Origin: Linderina pennispora
Lineage: Eukaryota; Kickxellomycota; Kickxellomycetes; Kickxellales; Kickxellaceae
Direction: 5' to 3'
DNA length: 64,000 nucleotides
Assembly: GCF_002104995.1 (NCBI RefSeq)
Contig: NW_024468249.1
Span: forward strand, 434,001 to 498,000
Part shown: in pieces, positions 22,163 to 32,991 of the stretch
Position numbering within the stretch: position 1 is the stretch's first letter
Layout: every line of letters begins with the position of its first letter
Position numbers and translations under genes: made by a program
Notes under the pieces: generated by a model
Seen by the model: the letters and a program-made list of their open reading frames with translations, nothing else
Databases searched by the model: none
Told to the model about the DNA's origin: nothing

Positions 22163-23576
22163 TTATAGATTAACGTTCTGCATAATATAGACCAGGGGCT
22201 TTTGCTGAATTGCAATGGGTAGGTGGCCTGACAGAATGGCCTTGGGCTGTAGCCGGACGCCTGCATACCCAGAGACCGCCGTGCTGACGAGAAACTCGTC
22301 CTTGTGGAGACCTGGTTCAGACGTCAGCAGATGCGTGAAATTGGAGAACTGGGGTGGCATCAAGTCCTCGGTTTTGTCGTATATCCAGTCGGATCGAGTT
22401 TGCCCAAATCTTGTCACTCCCGTCATGGCTGAGTACGTGTCGATGTGGACATGGGCATTGGATGAAGTAGCGATCCTGTGCAGTGCAGACAGGGCATGGC
22501 CCCCTGGATAATTTAAGCTGGAGACGTATGTCATCAGAACCACCGCGGCAAAACTGGCGGCCGACACACCAACAGCGGTCAGCCTTGCCAGTGTGCGAAT
22601 CCGGCGATGCCTTAGGAGCTTGGCGATTCCCAGCGCTGCGCATATGTTGAAAACCGGTACGACATATACGATGAATCGCCATTCCTTGTGCGGATTCGCT
22701 GAAAACACCGCAATGGCTGCTATATACGGGACCGCCAGCTTGGCAGCATCGACTGAAAGCGCAACACCCGAAATTGCAAACGGCAGGGCCCCCAGCAACA
22801 GACGGGGCATAAAGTACGTCACGTAGAAGTGGGCCGGCGACACTCCCCACTCGGAGCTGCGCTGCTCGACCACATTGAATCTGAAAACATGGAACTCGGG
22901 CCACATCCAGGCAGTCTGCCAGTAGTATGAATCGACAATAACAGTCAATGCAACGAACCCAGCCGCGGCCAGCACCGTGCGCCTAACTGATTGCCATGTC
23001 AAACACTGAATGCTCGATAGCACCATCACCGCTGCAAAGACCACAGTATCGAAACGCAGCACAATGGCTGTGAACGCCAGCAAGACCGTCATGGCTGTGA
23101 ATCTCCGGCCATCGATCCAGCACGCCTGTGCCAGCAGCATAGGCACCAGCGCAATAGTATTTCCCAGCATGCGCGATGTCCAGAACGTCATGTGGAACTG
23201 GCAGATGCAGAACACACCGTACCAAGCTGCTGTTGTTCCGCCAAACCGGATACGAATTGCACTGCGCAGCCTGCTGTTAGCCCACGCCACAGCCCACCCA
23301 AGCACAAGCCGCGACGCAACTTGGAGCCAAATCCCCTCGGTGGCATTGGTGAACAGCCTGATCGGTGACAGGAGGGCAGAAATCAGTAGTGGCGACACGA
23401 ATGAGCGGGGGACTACGCCAGGGAACGCCAAGTGGTCATAGCCACTGTTGATGAAGGGCGACTTGTACAGGTCGTGCACGGCCTGCACAAAGAAGCTCTC
23501 TTCGACCTTGGTAAACGGCACGATATACAGCACTGAGCGATATGACGAGCGCAAAGATAAAGTCCAGCAGGTGCAT
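22163..23576 (-). CDS. ALG12: Dol-P-Man: alpha-1,6-mannosyltransferase (ALG12-like)
   Basis: ALG12 adds the eighth mannose to the lipid-linked oligosaccharide in the ER lumen. Characteristic family motifs are present: TKVEESFFVQAVHDL near the N-terminus, YDHLAFPGVVPRSF, DSYYWQTAWMWPEFHVFRFNVVEQRSSEWGVSP, and NPHKEWRFIVYVVPVFN. Many hydrophobic segments fit a GT-C polytopic enzyme. The start is set at 23576 (MHLLDFIFALVISL). A +1 frame change near 23535 links this start to the long frame; the apparent longer N-terminus in the other frame is spurious. The length of about 470 residues is slightly below that of the human protein. Confidence 0.87.
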
Positions 23577-23777
23577 GTAGAATACAGAAGAAAAACTTGA
23601 CAATGCATGGAAGAAGAAAGGCAAGCCAGGCGTTTCTCAGTCAGAAATTGTCAGGTGGGTTGAGGGCGTGGCTTCCGACTTGCGTCAAGCTCTGGCAGCA
23701 AACCAGCTTTTTGTTTTGCCTTTCAACTTCGCATTTCCGATTCAATTACAGTAGTTTTCTCTCTTCTTTCTTTTGCA

Positions 23778-25733
23778 ATGGACTCGCGCAAGGAGGAGCT
23801 CGAGAAGAAGCGCGCCAAGCTCGGCTGAACTGCGGCGCCAGCGTGAAGAGCGCAAGCGTGCAGCACTCCAGAGCCAGCAGCAGTCTACTGTATGTAGCCA
23901 AATGAACAGCTGAACGCTAGATTGCACTGTTTTTACTGACGATGCAGGTGCATTTCCTCCCACTTAGGCCTCCTCGAGCAGGTTGGACACAAACGACATT
24001 AACGATTTGGTGAATTCACTGGTTGGTGACCGGGCGCGTTCGCCTAGCATCACGCATCCACGACGCCGAGCCGCTGTCGCCTGTAGCATCGTCGTTTTCA
24101 GCACATGTGCGGGCGGCGGCCAGCGCACCGCGGTCAGATACGCCCGACAGCATGTCAACAGGAGCGATGTCACCGCGGCCAGTAGCACAGCAACGGCTGG
24201 TTCCCGAGTTCACCACAACCGAGACCGTGATTTTTGACTTTGCACCCAAGGAGAAGGTGGCATACAACAAGGAGACACAGACCAGCGAGGCAGTGGCCGA
24301 GGACACTGGACTAATTGCCGAGGAGGAGGTTGAGCGGCGTGTTCGCTGAGATCCGCGAAAAGGACGAGAAGGCGAGGCAGGAGCGCGAAGAGGAGCGCAT
24401 GCGTCGCGAGGCCGAGGCCAAGGCCAAGGAGAACGAGATCCGGCGGCTGACTGAGGAGCAGCGGGCGGGCATCCTGCAGTCAACCGAGTTTGCTGGGTTT
24501 GTTGACACCATGTCGCGTGTCATGGAGCGCGCGCTCGACGAAGACTACGATGTCATGGTGGACTACTCGCTGGCCGACTGTGCCCGAGGATGAGTCGGCT
24601 GCGGAGAAGCTGAAAGCTGGCAATTGCGTTCAGCGACGACCGTGTGTCGCGTGGTCGCTCAGTCATGGACGTTGCCTGGTCGGGCCGCTTTACAGAGCTG
24701 GTAGCTGCCGCCTATAACCGGAACCCAATGGCGCCCAACGAGCCTGACGGTGTGGTGGCGATCTGGAACACGCATCTGAAAGAGCGGCCAGAGTTTGTGT
24801 TCCACGCTCCGTCCGACGTGCTGAAGGTGACCTTCTCGGACTTCAACCCGAATATTATCGTTGGCGGTGCCTACTCGGGCCAGATCCTGCTGTGGGATAC
24901 GCGTGCCAGGTCGCAGCCCGTGCTCAAGACACCGCTGACGTCCGGAGGACATACGCATCCGGTGTATGCCCTGAAGGTAGGTTGGCACCACTAACGCTCA
25001 CCAGCTGATCAGCGCCAGCACTGACGGACTTGTGTGCTCGTGGCAGCTGGATATGCTGGCCCAACCGCAGGAAACCCTGGAGCTGGCGCATCCGGCGCAT
25101 CTGCGCACTGACGAGGTCTCGGTGACATGCTTTGACTTTGCAGACAACGAAACCAGCTGCCTTTGTTGCTGGCACTGCCGAAGGCGTGGCTTACCAGGTC
25201 AACCGCTATGACCGCGCAGGCAGCAAGGCTGGACTTGCTGGCTTTGACGCCTACCGCGCCCATACCGCCCCACTGACATCGCTGTCATTCCATCCCGCCG
25301 ATCGCGTCGGACTTCTCCGATCTATTTCTGACCACATCTGCCGACTGGACCACACGACTGTGGCGCGCACGCCCTGCAGCCAAGCCTGCATCGACTGTGC
25401 CCACTGATATCCGTCCTGTGCATGTCTTTGATGCCTTTGATGACTATGTGTGCGATGCAAAATGGTCGCCGTCGCATCCCAGCTGTGTTTGCGTCATCCG
25501 ACGGTGCTGGCCGCCTGGCGCTGTGGAACCTCAACCGCGATACTGAGCTGCCAGTGCAGACTGTCAATGTGGGCCGTGCCCTGAACCGCCTGGCCTGGGA
25601 TCGCCCGGGCAAGCGTGTGGCTACCGGTGGTGCCGACGGCACAGTGTATGTGTACGATGTTGGAGACCTGGCCACGCCCAAGCCCGATGACAGCGCAAAG
25701 TTCTCCCGCGTCATCAGTAGTCTGTCCAGCTGA
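23778..25733 (+). CDS. Cytoplasmic dynein intermediate chain
   Basis: The dynein intermediate chain links the motor heavy chain, light chains and dynactin. The N-terminal helix begins MDSRKEELEKKRAKL and is followed by a Ser/Pro-rich linker. An LC8-binding TQT motif (NKETQTSE) lies near 24270. A WD40 propeller begins at about 24660 (VMDVAWSGRFTELVAAAYN) and ends LAWDRPGKRVATGGADGTVYVYD. One intron is inferred, 23890-23967. The locus needs at least six +1 corrections (near 23823, 24045, 24340, 24585, 24630, 24975 and further). At 24975 removing one G from GTAGGTTGG restores VVGTTNAHQLIS, a stretch conserved in animal homologues. The gene is probably intact in the organism. Confidence 0.85.
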
Positions 25734-26389
25734 ACCACAATTGGCATTTGCCACCAGCCTACTAACTCGTATCCTTTTACTACTATACAAGATTCTATAG
25801 TCCAAAAATGCCCGACCGTCCGCTAGAACCTTATTAATTGGATTAAAAGTAAAGCTCTTTTAAGCCTTCAAAGCGAGTTCTGGGTGACTTGCTCCTGTAA
25901 GCTCCCTTTTGATCTTGCGCGGCATCTGACCTCATCGGTGAAACCAGGGTGACAAGCTAGTATTGTAGTGGTCACAGGTCTCCACTAGATATCTCCACTG
26001 GTTCAGCGCAAGAGCTGCTCTCATTGTCGGTCGGCCTGATAACTTCCATGGCGTCATCATGGTGGTCATCATCAGCTGCGCAACACTCAGGATATTTATT
26101 TATGAGCACCTATTGAATGAGGCCATGTAACTCTTCTAGCGGTCATGCAATATTTGTGGGTTTATTTTACAAATTAATTTGTCTTATGACCATGCGTAAG
26201 CAGTAGTATTTGGGCCACAATGGACCCAGTCTGTATAGACTGATTCAGGAGACTGTATCAGTGCTAAGGGTCCCAAGAACCATGCAAGCCAAATCATTTT
26301 TAATAAAAAGTTCTTAATGCTATGCATACGCAATAAAGCAAAACTGAACAGCATCATTTCTCTTCTTACTTGCCTACTGAATTTCTCAA
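25734..26389. other. AT-rich flank of the Fanzor locus
   Basis: The DNA becomes visibly AT-richer here than in the preceding gene, consistent with an inserted element. No gene is supported. The string CTAGAACCTTATTAAT at about 25823-25838 partly matches the reverse complement of ATTAATTCTAG at 28204-28214; this is a weak candidate for element ends. Confidence 0.35.
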
Positions 26390-28061
26390 ATGAATATTAC
26401 CCGCAGCACTACTGTCATAAAGATATCATTTGGTGGTATTGGCTTCCGTGATTCTATGTTGCCCCGCCTAGAGCAATTTGTACACAGCGTCAATATCATC
26501 AAAGAGCATACATACATGCTTGCACGATGGATATTACTCCATCAACTAGCAGACGATGATGCCTTTGACCCTGCAATGCTTGTGAAAAAGGGTTTCACTC
26601 GTTCCAATTTATTTATTCATTTACCACAATCTGAAGGCAAATCCACTTACTGCTGCATCGGCAAGCAGCAGCAGACACTGTTGCAGCACTTGACAATGCA
26701 TATGCACCAGCACCCCTAGTCTGTGCACACGACCCGGTCCAAGGGATCATACAAGCTGTGTGAGATGTATGGGCCGGGTCGCAGATCTAACATCAAAGCC
26801 ATTTAAGGCGCATGGTGATAGAAAATTCCACGGAATGGCAACAACAGATGGTATAACGATATGCATTTTGTTACAAGACAAGGTACCTAAGGCTGGTGCT
26901 GCAGGAGGCAATGCTGCGGGAGGCAATGCAGCAGGGGCAATGTTACAGCTGATGCTACAGCCGATGCTGCGGGAGGTGATACTACAGCTGACTGTTGCTC
27001 TATCCACCAGATCCCACAGCCAGAGCTGCAGAATCTGAAAGGCCGCTGTGTATTCATCGATCCAGGTCGGGGCGATTTGCTATACATGATGCACGAAAAT
27101 AGCAGCAATGGGAAAGAGGGTGAAAAATGCTCTACCGCTACACATGGCAGCAGCGCAACAAGGAGCTCAAGCTGCGCCACTATGACAGGATTCGTCGGGG
27201 TACAAAGAATCAAGTCCCAGAAGATGCTGTCCGCAGAGCAGAGGCAGAGCTTTCCAAGCACTGCTGCCGGACCCTTAGCCCAGCAAAATTCCGTGCCTAC
27301 GTTGCTGCCCGTGCATCTGTGCGGTGTGTCCTAGCACCATTTTATGCCAACATGATGACAACACGAAGGTTGCCAGAGCAGCAGCCCACTAAGTCAAACA
27401 AGCAGCACCAGAGGCGCTGGAAGGCCCATCCGGGTGTCGGGACCAGTCCCAAGGTGTACCCGCTTCACCGCAAGCTGCGCCTTGATTCATTCATGAACCA
27501 GGCCCGTGCAGACCACAGGCTTGCCTGCGATACTTCCAGTCCTAGTTCGGTCCAGATCCAGTGCTGATCATGGGCAATTGGAGTGCGCCGATGGCCCGAC
27601 ACCATGCGCCGATTCGTGGCAAGAGATGGCGCGACACGTTCAAGCATCATGGCTTTGAATTCTATCTGATCGACGAATTCCGGACATCGTCGATGTGCCC
27701 GTTCTGCTGCGAAAAGTCGCTGCAGACATTCCGGCATGTTCCCAACCCGCGGCCCTACCAGAGATCGAAGAACCCAACTGTGAAGTGCCATGGTCTTCTC
27801 CGCTGTACAAGCGAGTCATGTAAGCAGGCCATGGCACAATACAGGCGAGCCTATTCGTCTCGGCTCTTGAACCGCGATCTCGCAGCAGTTCTAAACTTCA
27901 GACTCATTTTCCAGTCACTCTGTGATTCAGGCAGTATTCCTGAACGGTTCTGTCGTTCTACGGCCATTGTTGCCGATACTTCCGGCACCACCCCTGCAAC
28001 AAAGAACCCCACGCAAGAGGTGTGCGGCAGCAGCAAACCAGCGCTGAGGTGCCTGCATTGA
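26390..28061 (+). pseudogene. Fanzor-like (eukaryotic TnpB/OMEGA-type) RNA-guided nuclease, frame-broken
   Basis: Fanzors are eukaryotic relatives of transposon TnpB and are RNA-guided DNA nucleases. The N-terminal piece (LEQFVHSVNIIKEHTYMLAR, 26390-26719) has the helical pattern of Fanzor N-termini. The RuvC-I motif FIDPGRGDL (aspartate codon 27059-27061) follows a Gly/Ala/Asn-rich linker. A helical block follows at 27127-27560 (YRYTWQQRNKELKLRHY). The open segment 27561-28061 carries IMGNWSAP, the RuvC-II glutamate in LIDEFRTSSMC (codon 27675-27677), a zinc finger (CPFC with LRCTSESC) and the RuvC-III aspartate in NRDLAAVLNF (codon 27876-27878). All three catalytic acids and four cysteines survive. 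The pieces lie in different frames, needing about five -1 (or +2) corrections, and no single ORF covers the protein. Decay or sequence error cannot be separated here. Confidence 0.75.
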
Positions 28062-28186
28062 GCAGACCAATCAAAATGGGAAATGTCCATGACCACCATT
28101 GCACCAACAACCATCCGACACGTTCAAATGACCGGTTCGCCGTGATGCTCTTATCGACGTGTCAACCCATGCTGACTAGCAGCCGA

Positions 28187-28201
28187 GCTCGCATCGCGAG
28201 C
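28187..28201 (+). other. Perfect hairpin 3' of the Fanzor ORF
   Basis: GCTCGC and GCGAGC flank a 3-nt loop. The hairpin lies about 125 bp after the Fanzor stop and 56 bp before the convergent SmD3 stop. It could belong to a guide (omega) RNA, mark the end of the element or act as a terminator-like structure; the sequence alone does not decide. Confidence 0.35.
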
Positions 28202-28256
28202 AGATTAATTCTAGTACCGAAATGAGTCTTTTTTTAAAAACAACAAACACGAAGAA

Positions 28257-28625
28257 TTAGTACGGACCACGACCCCTCGTAGATCCACCGCGACCCCGGC
28301 CACGACCGCGCCCCGCCGCCTTGCCACGGCCCATGCCAATGCCGCGCATCTTTGCGAATTTGGGGTCCATGCGCTTGAACATGGGTGCATTCTTGAGCAT
28401 ATCCGGGACCACAAAGAACCGCACATTGGAGCCGCGTACATACACATGTTTCAGATGCGATGTGCGTCCATCGCGCTCGGTAACTGTGATATCCTTCATC
28501 TGCACGTTCATGTTGTCCTCGGTGTCAGTCAGCGTTCCGCGGTACAATTGCCCGGTCTTTAGTTCGAGCGTTACAACGTGGCCCTGGGACTCGTGTAGAA
28601 GCTTCACAGGAACTCCAATTGACAT
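28257..28625 (-). CDS. SMD3: Small nuclear ribonucleoprotein Sm D3
   Basis: Sm D3 is one of the seven Sm-ring proteins bound to U1, U2, U4 and U5 snRNAs. The intact 122-residue ORF has the Sm1 motif ([20 protein letters not shown], then [14 protein letters not shown]) and the Sm2 motif ([21 protein letters not shown]). The C-terminal [10 protein letters not shown] tail is the typical substrate of arginine methylation. The start at 28625 ([12 protein letters not shown]) matches the usual N-terminus. The 5' flank is AT-rich. Confidence 0.95.
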   Translation of the reverse strand: MSIGVPVKLLHESQGHVVTLELKTGQLYRGTLTDTEDNMNVQMKDITVTERDGRTSHLKHVYVRGSNVRFFVVPDMLKNAPMFKRMDPKFAKMRGIGMGRGKAAGRGRGRGRGGSTRGRGPY

Positions 28626-28972
28626 ATTTGAAGAGTAAAAAATTGTGTGAAAAAATCGATGCAAAATTATCTCAAAATTTTCCTGTTTGGATAATATAGG
28701 CTAGTACGATCACACAAATATTGTGGGGTGGAGGACTCTAGTATCAGTTTGACAATACCGATACCCCACATGAAAAGAGGCTATTGCCGGCTATAAATGT
28801 TCTAGTCTGTGCTCCCATTGCCCGCAATGGACTCAGGACGCACACTGCCACGCACCTGGCCCGAGGCCACGTTGCTGGCAACGATGCGCACCCAGCTGCC
28901 GCAAACTACATTGTTTATATCAGAAAACTTCAGAAAGCCCATAGCAATAGGTATGAGAATCACATTTTAACA
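28626..28972. other. Intergenic, SmD3 upstream
   Basis: The stretch contains the SmD3 promoter and the 3' flank of the LRR/F-box-like gene; both genes lie on the minus strand. No separate gene is supported; a plus-strand frame starting at 28784 overlaps the real minus-strand gene. Confidence 0.35.
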
Positions 28973-30788
28973 CTATGGTGTGTCATTGATTACTTCAATA
29001 TCGCAAATGTGAGGCATATCAAACATGGGGTAGCGAAAGAAACCGCCGATGTCCTGCACAACTCCAGGATATCTCTGAGCATAATTCTGCACGTTGGTGA
29101 TCTTGACCAGCGAACGGAGCCGCGATCCAGCAAGTATCAGCGAGCAGTTGGCTCTCAGAACTGCAAAGTATTCATGAACATTGTCGACCAAGCGCCAGAC
29201 TACAACTTCTTGAAGACAGTAGGTATTCACGAGCCGAAGTGCGTCCCTGGTACTAGCAACTTGTTCACCTGAAAGCTGATCAAGTTCCCAGCGTGGGCTT
29301 CCATGTGCATAGTACGAAAACCCCAAGCGGTACAGCGCCGGCAATTGGTTGACCAGGTACAGCATATCTGTAGCGCTGAGCACCACCCAGGGGAGTTTCA
29401 TAATGCGCAGACTGGGCAGGCTAAGCGACAGTGCTGAAAACGCCCCTTGGTTAACAAGACGCTCTTCGCTATACGAGAAATACTGCGCTTGTGACCAGGT
29501 GTTAAGAAGTCTGGGGTGTTAAGTCTGCAGAGCAGCGATTCGTCGCCAATATTCCATAGGAACTCATCCTGGTCAGAATGGCTTTGACTAAACACCACTT
29601 GGCGTACATTCGGAAAGATATAATTCTGTCCAGGTGGAGGATCCACAATAATCCTAAATATCGCACTTCTCTGCTCAAATAAGACGTGTTCGAGTGTTTT
29701 AGAAGAGGTCAGTAACACCGCTGCCAATTTTTGTGGTGCACCAGGGTCAGAATGCAGGTACCTCAACTGAGGAAAGGGGCAAGCAGTGTAGTCCTGGAGA
29801 GTACCATCGCCTGCTTGAATCCTAGTAGGGTAATTGCACCCTACATCAAGGCGATGGAGCTGGGGTAGGTAACTGGCTTGCTGTTACTATCAATGAGCAC
29901 ATGTCAGAATGTCGTAAAAAGGCGATTGAGGATACATATAGTTTGGAGGGTCAGGGCATTCCCGCGGATCAGCTCAATCACTTCCGGAGCAATTGTGTCA
30001 TAGTAGATCCTGATGGTTTGAAGAGATGCCGTGGGCATCTCCAAATCCATGCCATACGAGGCATCGTCATGTACTGATAGCCGGTGGAGGTCCTTCGACA
30101 ATGCGCCATAAACCCCTGGTAAGATAAGCGAGCTTATTCCTACCTGGATATATCCGTTACATCTAAGCGTAGACTCTGTGCATTTGGGAATGTGGCACGA
30201 AGCATCTGGCCCAGGCTTTCCGAATACCTCTTAATCTGGCAGCCAGTAATTAGACCAGCACGGACCTTCCTGTGCTGGAGTCAAAGAGAATACCGGGATG
30301 AACCCCTACGCTGATGCGTATTGCTTCACAACGTCCCTAGAAGACCAGTATGAATGCTCAGAACACAATGTGAGCGAGAGGTATCGGACAGCCGGGAACA
30401 TGTTGCCTTGAAGCATTACCCCCAGTTCATTGACGTGTTTCCTGTAATGCTCGCTAGAAAATCCGATTTTTAGCCAGAAGGACTTTAGCAACCTTTGGTG
30501 GCTATCGGCAATAACATCTTCTGGACGATATTGGAGATATACATGGCCTCTATTCACCCAGAGCTTCCCCCACACGACCATTTCTTTTGCTGCGAACGCG
30601 CTTTTCTTCGATTCAATGATCTGGCTCCATGTCCGGTTCATTATCGGAATAGCAGCATACTCTTGAACTGGTCGGGTACGAGCAAGCTCCAGTTCAAGAT
30701 GAGTAGGCGCATATCCAATTAACTCGCTAATAATCCTGGTCAATACTGAGAACAGGGATTCTGTCAAAGTCGGAGCGGGGCATGGCAT
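28973..30788 (-). pseudogene. F-box/LRR-like repeat protein, broken or intron-containing
   Basis: The minus-strand frames join into a long protein of a type common in Kickxellomycotina: an N-terminal helical region (LFSVLTRIISELIGYAP, as at the start of F-box-like proteins) followed by degenerate leucine-rich repeats. Examples are NMFPAVRYLSLTLC, NAQSLRLDVTD, LPQLHRLDVGCNYP and FPQLRYLHSDPGAP. The chosen start is the ATG at 30788. A 74-nt intron is plausible from the GTAGGGG donor near 30311 to the acceptor near 30238, with a CTAAT branch site. Further frame changes near 30130, 29880 and 29470 read as -1 or +2, unlike the +1 changes of the housekeeping genes. The real gene may be intact with unrecognised introns, or decaying. 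The exact family was not determined. Confidence 0.5.
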
Positions 30789-31232
30789 AAATAAACAGAG
30801 AAGAGAAATCGGGGTTGGAAAGTATATCATGCCGTATATGAGTATCAGGTTTCCGATATGCATAGAACTAGTATCAGGAGAGAAGATAAAGAATCCTCTT
30901 AAAGCAGTAGGTTGGTAGCTGCTTATGTACTAGGCTAGTAGGGGACGCGTAAGTAGTATTGCGCCTTCCTTTATGCAGAGTGCTGCCAATCGCATTCTTG
31001 TTGCAGTGTTCCTCGTTTATGGCCAGGTTTATAACCTCATACAACTAGATCAGTCAATGTATGTATGATACCATTGGCCGATGCAGTAAACAATTTTAAT
31101 GGATAAACAATGATAGGTTACAGTATCAAAAAAACTCACGACTGAGTATTTCTTTGCTCGCTGCTTCTGGTACGGTTGTGTACAAGTTGCTTTGTGAGAA
31201 TGACTAGCGAAAGCAAGTCCTCAGAGATAGGC
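30789..31232. other. Intergenic, no gene seen
   Basis: AT-rich region upstream of the LRR/F-box-like gene and downstream of the small beta-rich protein gene. No coding evidence. Confidence 0.35.
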
Positions 31233-31670
31233 TTAAGGATATATAAATGGCCCTTCGTTCTCTGCCCTCCTTGGCCTGCAGTCAATGTATGCAATCTCCT
31301 TGTTCTCTGAGTCATACAGCCGATATTGGTTTCTAATGACCTTGACGTCCCATTTGTATGCGTTTCCCTTAAAGTCAGTAAACGACCATGCTCCCCGAAA
31401 ATGCCCTTCCTTCTTGGCTGACCCCGATCCACCAATACCACTAAGTGATGCGTAACTCCTGGTAATTCCTTCGAGGGATCCAGCAACAAGCACTTGCCCA
31501 CCTGTGCTCGGCGATCCATATACCGCGATGTTTCGCCGTTCTACCTGCACTGTATAGGCGATAGGATGACCGACGGTACTATCTTTGGTCCCAAAGTGCC
31601 CAGAGTACACTATGGCCGACTTTGACGTATCATGGGCATCAAAAAACGTAAATTCTTGGACAAAATCCAT
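31233..31670 (-). CDS. Small beta-rich protein of unknown function
   Basis: The 145-residue ORF is intact and has no signal peptide or membrane segment. The alternation of polar and hydrophobic residues suggests mostly beta strands (VQEFTFFDAHD, AIVYSGHFGTKD, YTVQVERRNIAVYG). The C-terminal half (FRGAWSFTDFKGNAYKWDVK, then YRLYDSENKEIAYIDCR) resembles the core of the fungal DUF6593 / tubby-C-like folds, where an aromatic-lysine-tryptophan motif precedes the last strands. This resemblance is from memory and weak. Alternative: a lineage-specific protein. Confidence 0.55.
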   Translation of the reverse strand: MDFVQEFTFFDAHDTSKSAIVYSGHFGTKDSTVGHPIAYTVQVERRNIAVYGSPSTGGQVLVAGSLEGITRSYASLSGIGGSGSAKKEGHFRGAWSFTDFKGNAYKWDVKVIRNQYRLYDSENKEIAYIDCRPRRAENEGPFIYP

Positions 31671-32788
31671 TGCTGAACGAATTAGGTGGTTATGAAAAGC
31701 TGAGTGGATATGTTGTGAACATCGCGGCGCGCCTGGCTGGTTTTATTTCTTATCGGAACTCTCCGCGAGTTTGTTGTTTACAAAACAAATGGACATGATT
31801 TTTAATTGGGTACAGCTGAAGTGTCCACAACTAATTCTATAAACAGCAATGGAGCGGTCTTGGCAGTCTTGGCAAATTAGTGCCGTCGCTGATACTCCGA
31901 AGTTACGCGCGACAGCTTTCCGGGAAAAAATTTCAGGAATTTTGCTCCCTTCGCATATTCCGCCATCAGCAAAAATTCCGAGTTGGGTGCTGACCTTCCA
32001 ACAATCTTTAGTGGTGCTAACACCACAGGACCCACGGAAGGTCACGAGTTTCAGCGAGTGGTTTGGGCTGAGTCAGCCAGATAATTGTTGTATTGAATAA
32101 GGATTGGGCTGTAAGCAGCCAGAAAAAGAAAGAACTACGAATAAGAAGAGAAAGTAGTTATAAGAAAGAAATCGAGAGTGGAGAAGAGAGAGAGATCCCT
32201 AAGGAGGATCGGAGTCATGATTGTGATGACACATGGATCCGATGAGGAAAGAAAAAAAGTAGAAACTCAGAGAATCATAAATTCTGATAAAGATGCTTAG
32301 CAACTTTTCAATATATGGAAACTACAGCGCCGAAAGAGCAGGTGTCGAACGGTGCTTGTACTCAAAGCCTGCGCTTCACACAAGGCGACAGAGCAGCTAC
32401 TGTGAGGTGAATTTAGATTCCCAGAAATCAAATCTAAAGCAGGAGGAGGATTTATCAGGCTCACAACGTCATGGGTCCATGGCAAGACCGCTGGCGACTT
32501 GCATTGGCGGTCCTTCTACTGAAGACTGCCGGCAAAAAGCAAGCGAAAGCGTTGTGCCAGCAGAAATGCCACAGGTCCAAGGGTACAAATTCCCACATTC
32601 GCTTCAAGGAGTGGAAATCATACAGGTTTCTGCATTTTGTCCGCCCCGCCCTCCCTTGTGCTTTATTTGCAAGGCACCGCTGTTTTTCGGCTGTTGCTGC
32701 GGCACGAATGCTGCGGTACAAATGCTGCGGTCCGCAAGCAATAAGCCTTGCACAGCTCCGCACAACCTAGCCCCCTCCGCACGGATGC
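31671..32788. other. Intergenic, no gene supported
   Basis: A GA-rich tract lies around 32130-32200. Overlapping frames on both strands (31743-32045, 32293-32793) have no recognisable composition or motif. The 3' part is the promoter region of the ABC transporter. Confidence 0.4.
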
Positions 32789-32796
32789 TATAAAAA
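32789..32796 (+). promoter_or_regulatory. TATA box (TATAAAAA) of the ABC transporter gene
   Basis: It lies about 200 bp upstream of the chosen ATG at 32992, and a pyrimidine-rich stretch follows. Confidence 0.5.
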
Positions 32797-32991
32797 TAGT
32801 CAAGTTCCTTGTGATGCAACTCTTTCCTCATTCAAACAGCTACACCCTTTTTGAAAAATACACTTTCCGCAACATCCGTTCCTCAAAGGTCAGTAGACAA
32901 CCAATTCTGGAGCTGCGCAATGTTATCAGCTAGTGGCACGAACTGATTCTGGCTTGACTTCCATGTTTCTAGAAGCACTTTTTCTCGACGT

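Noticed and set aside
24980-25007. 28-nt GT..AG segment in the dynein intermediate chain gene as an ultra-short intron
   Set aside because: Removing it keeps frame but deletes the conserved VVGTxNAH stretch; dropping a single G from GTAGGTTGG instead restores that stretch and the frame.
30116-30143. 28-nt near-palindromic GT..AG segment in the LRR/F-box-like gene as a tiny intron
   Set aside because: Its removal does not restore the reading frame of the downstream LRR segment; a single-base indel explains the break better.
31743-32100. Overlapping ORFs on both strands as a transposon fragment
   Set aside because: Neither frame shows helix-turn-helix or DDE motifs on inspection.
32293-32793. 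166-codon plus-strand ORF
   Set aside because: Overlaps frames on both strands, no motif, and it ends directly on the TATA box of the ABC transporter.
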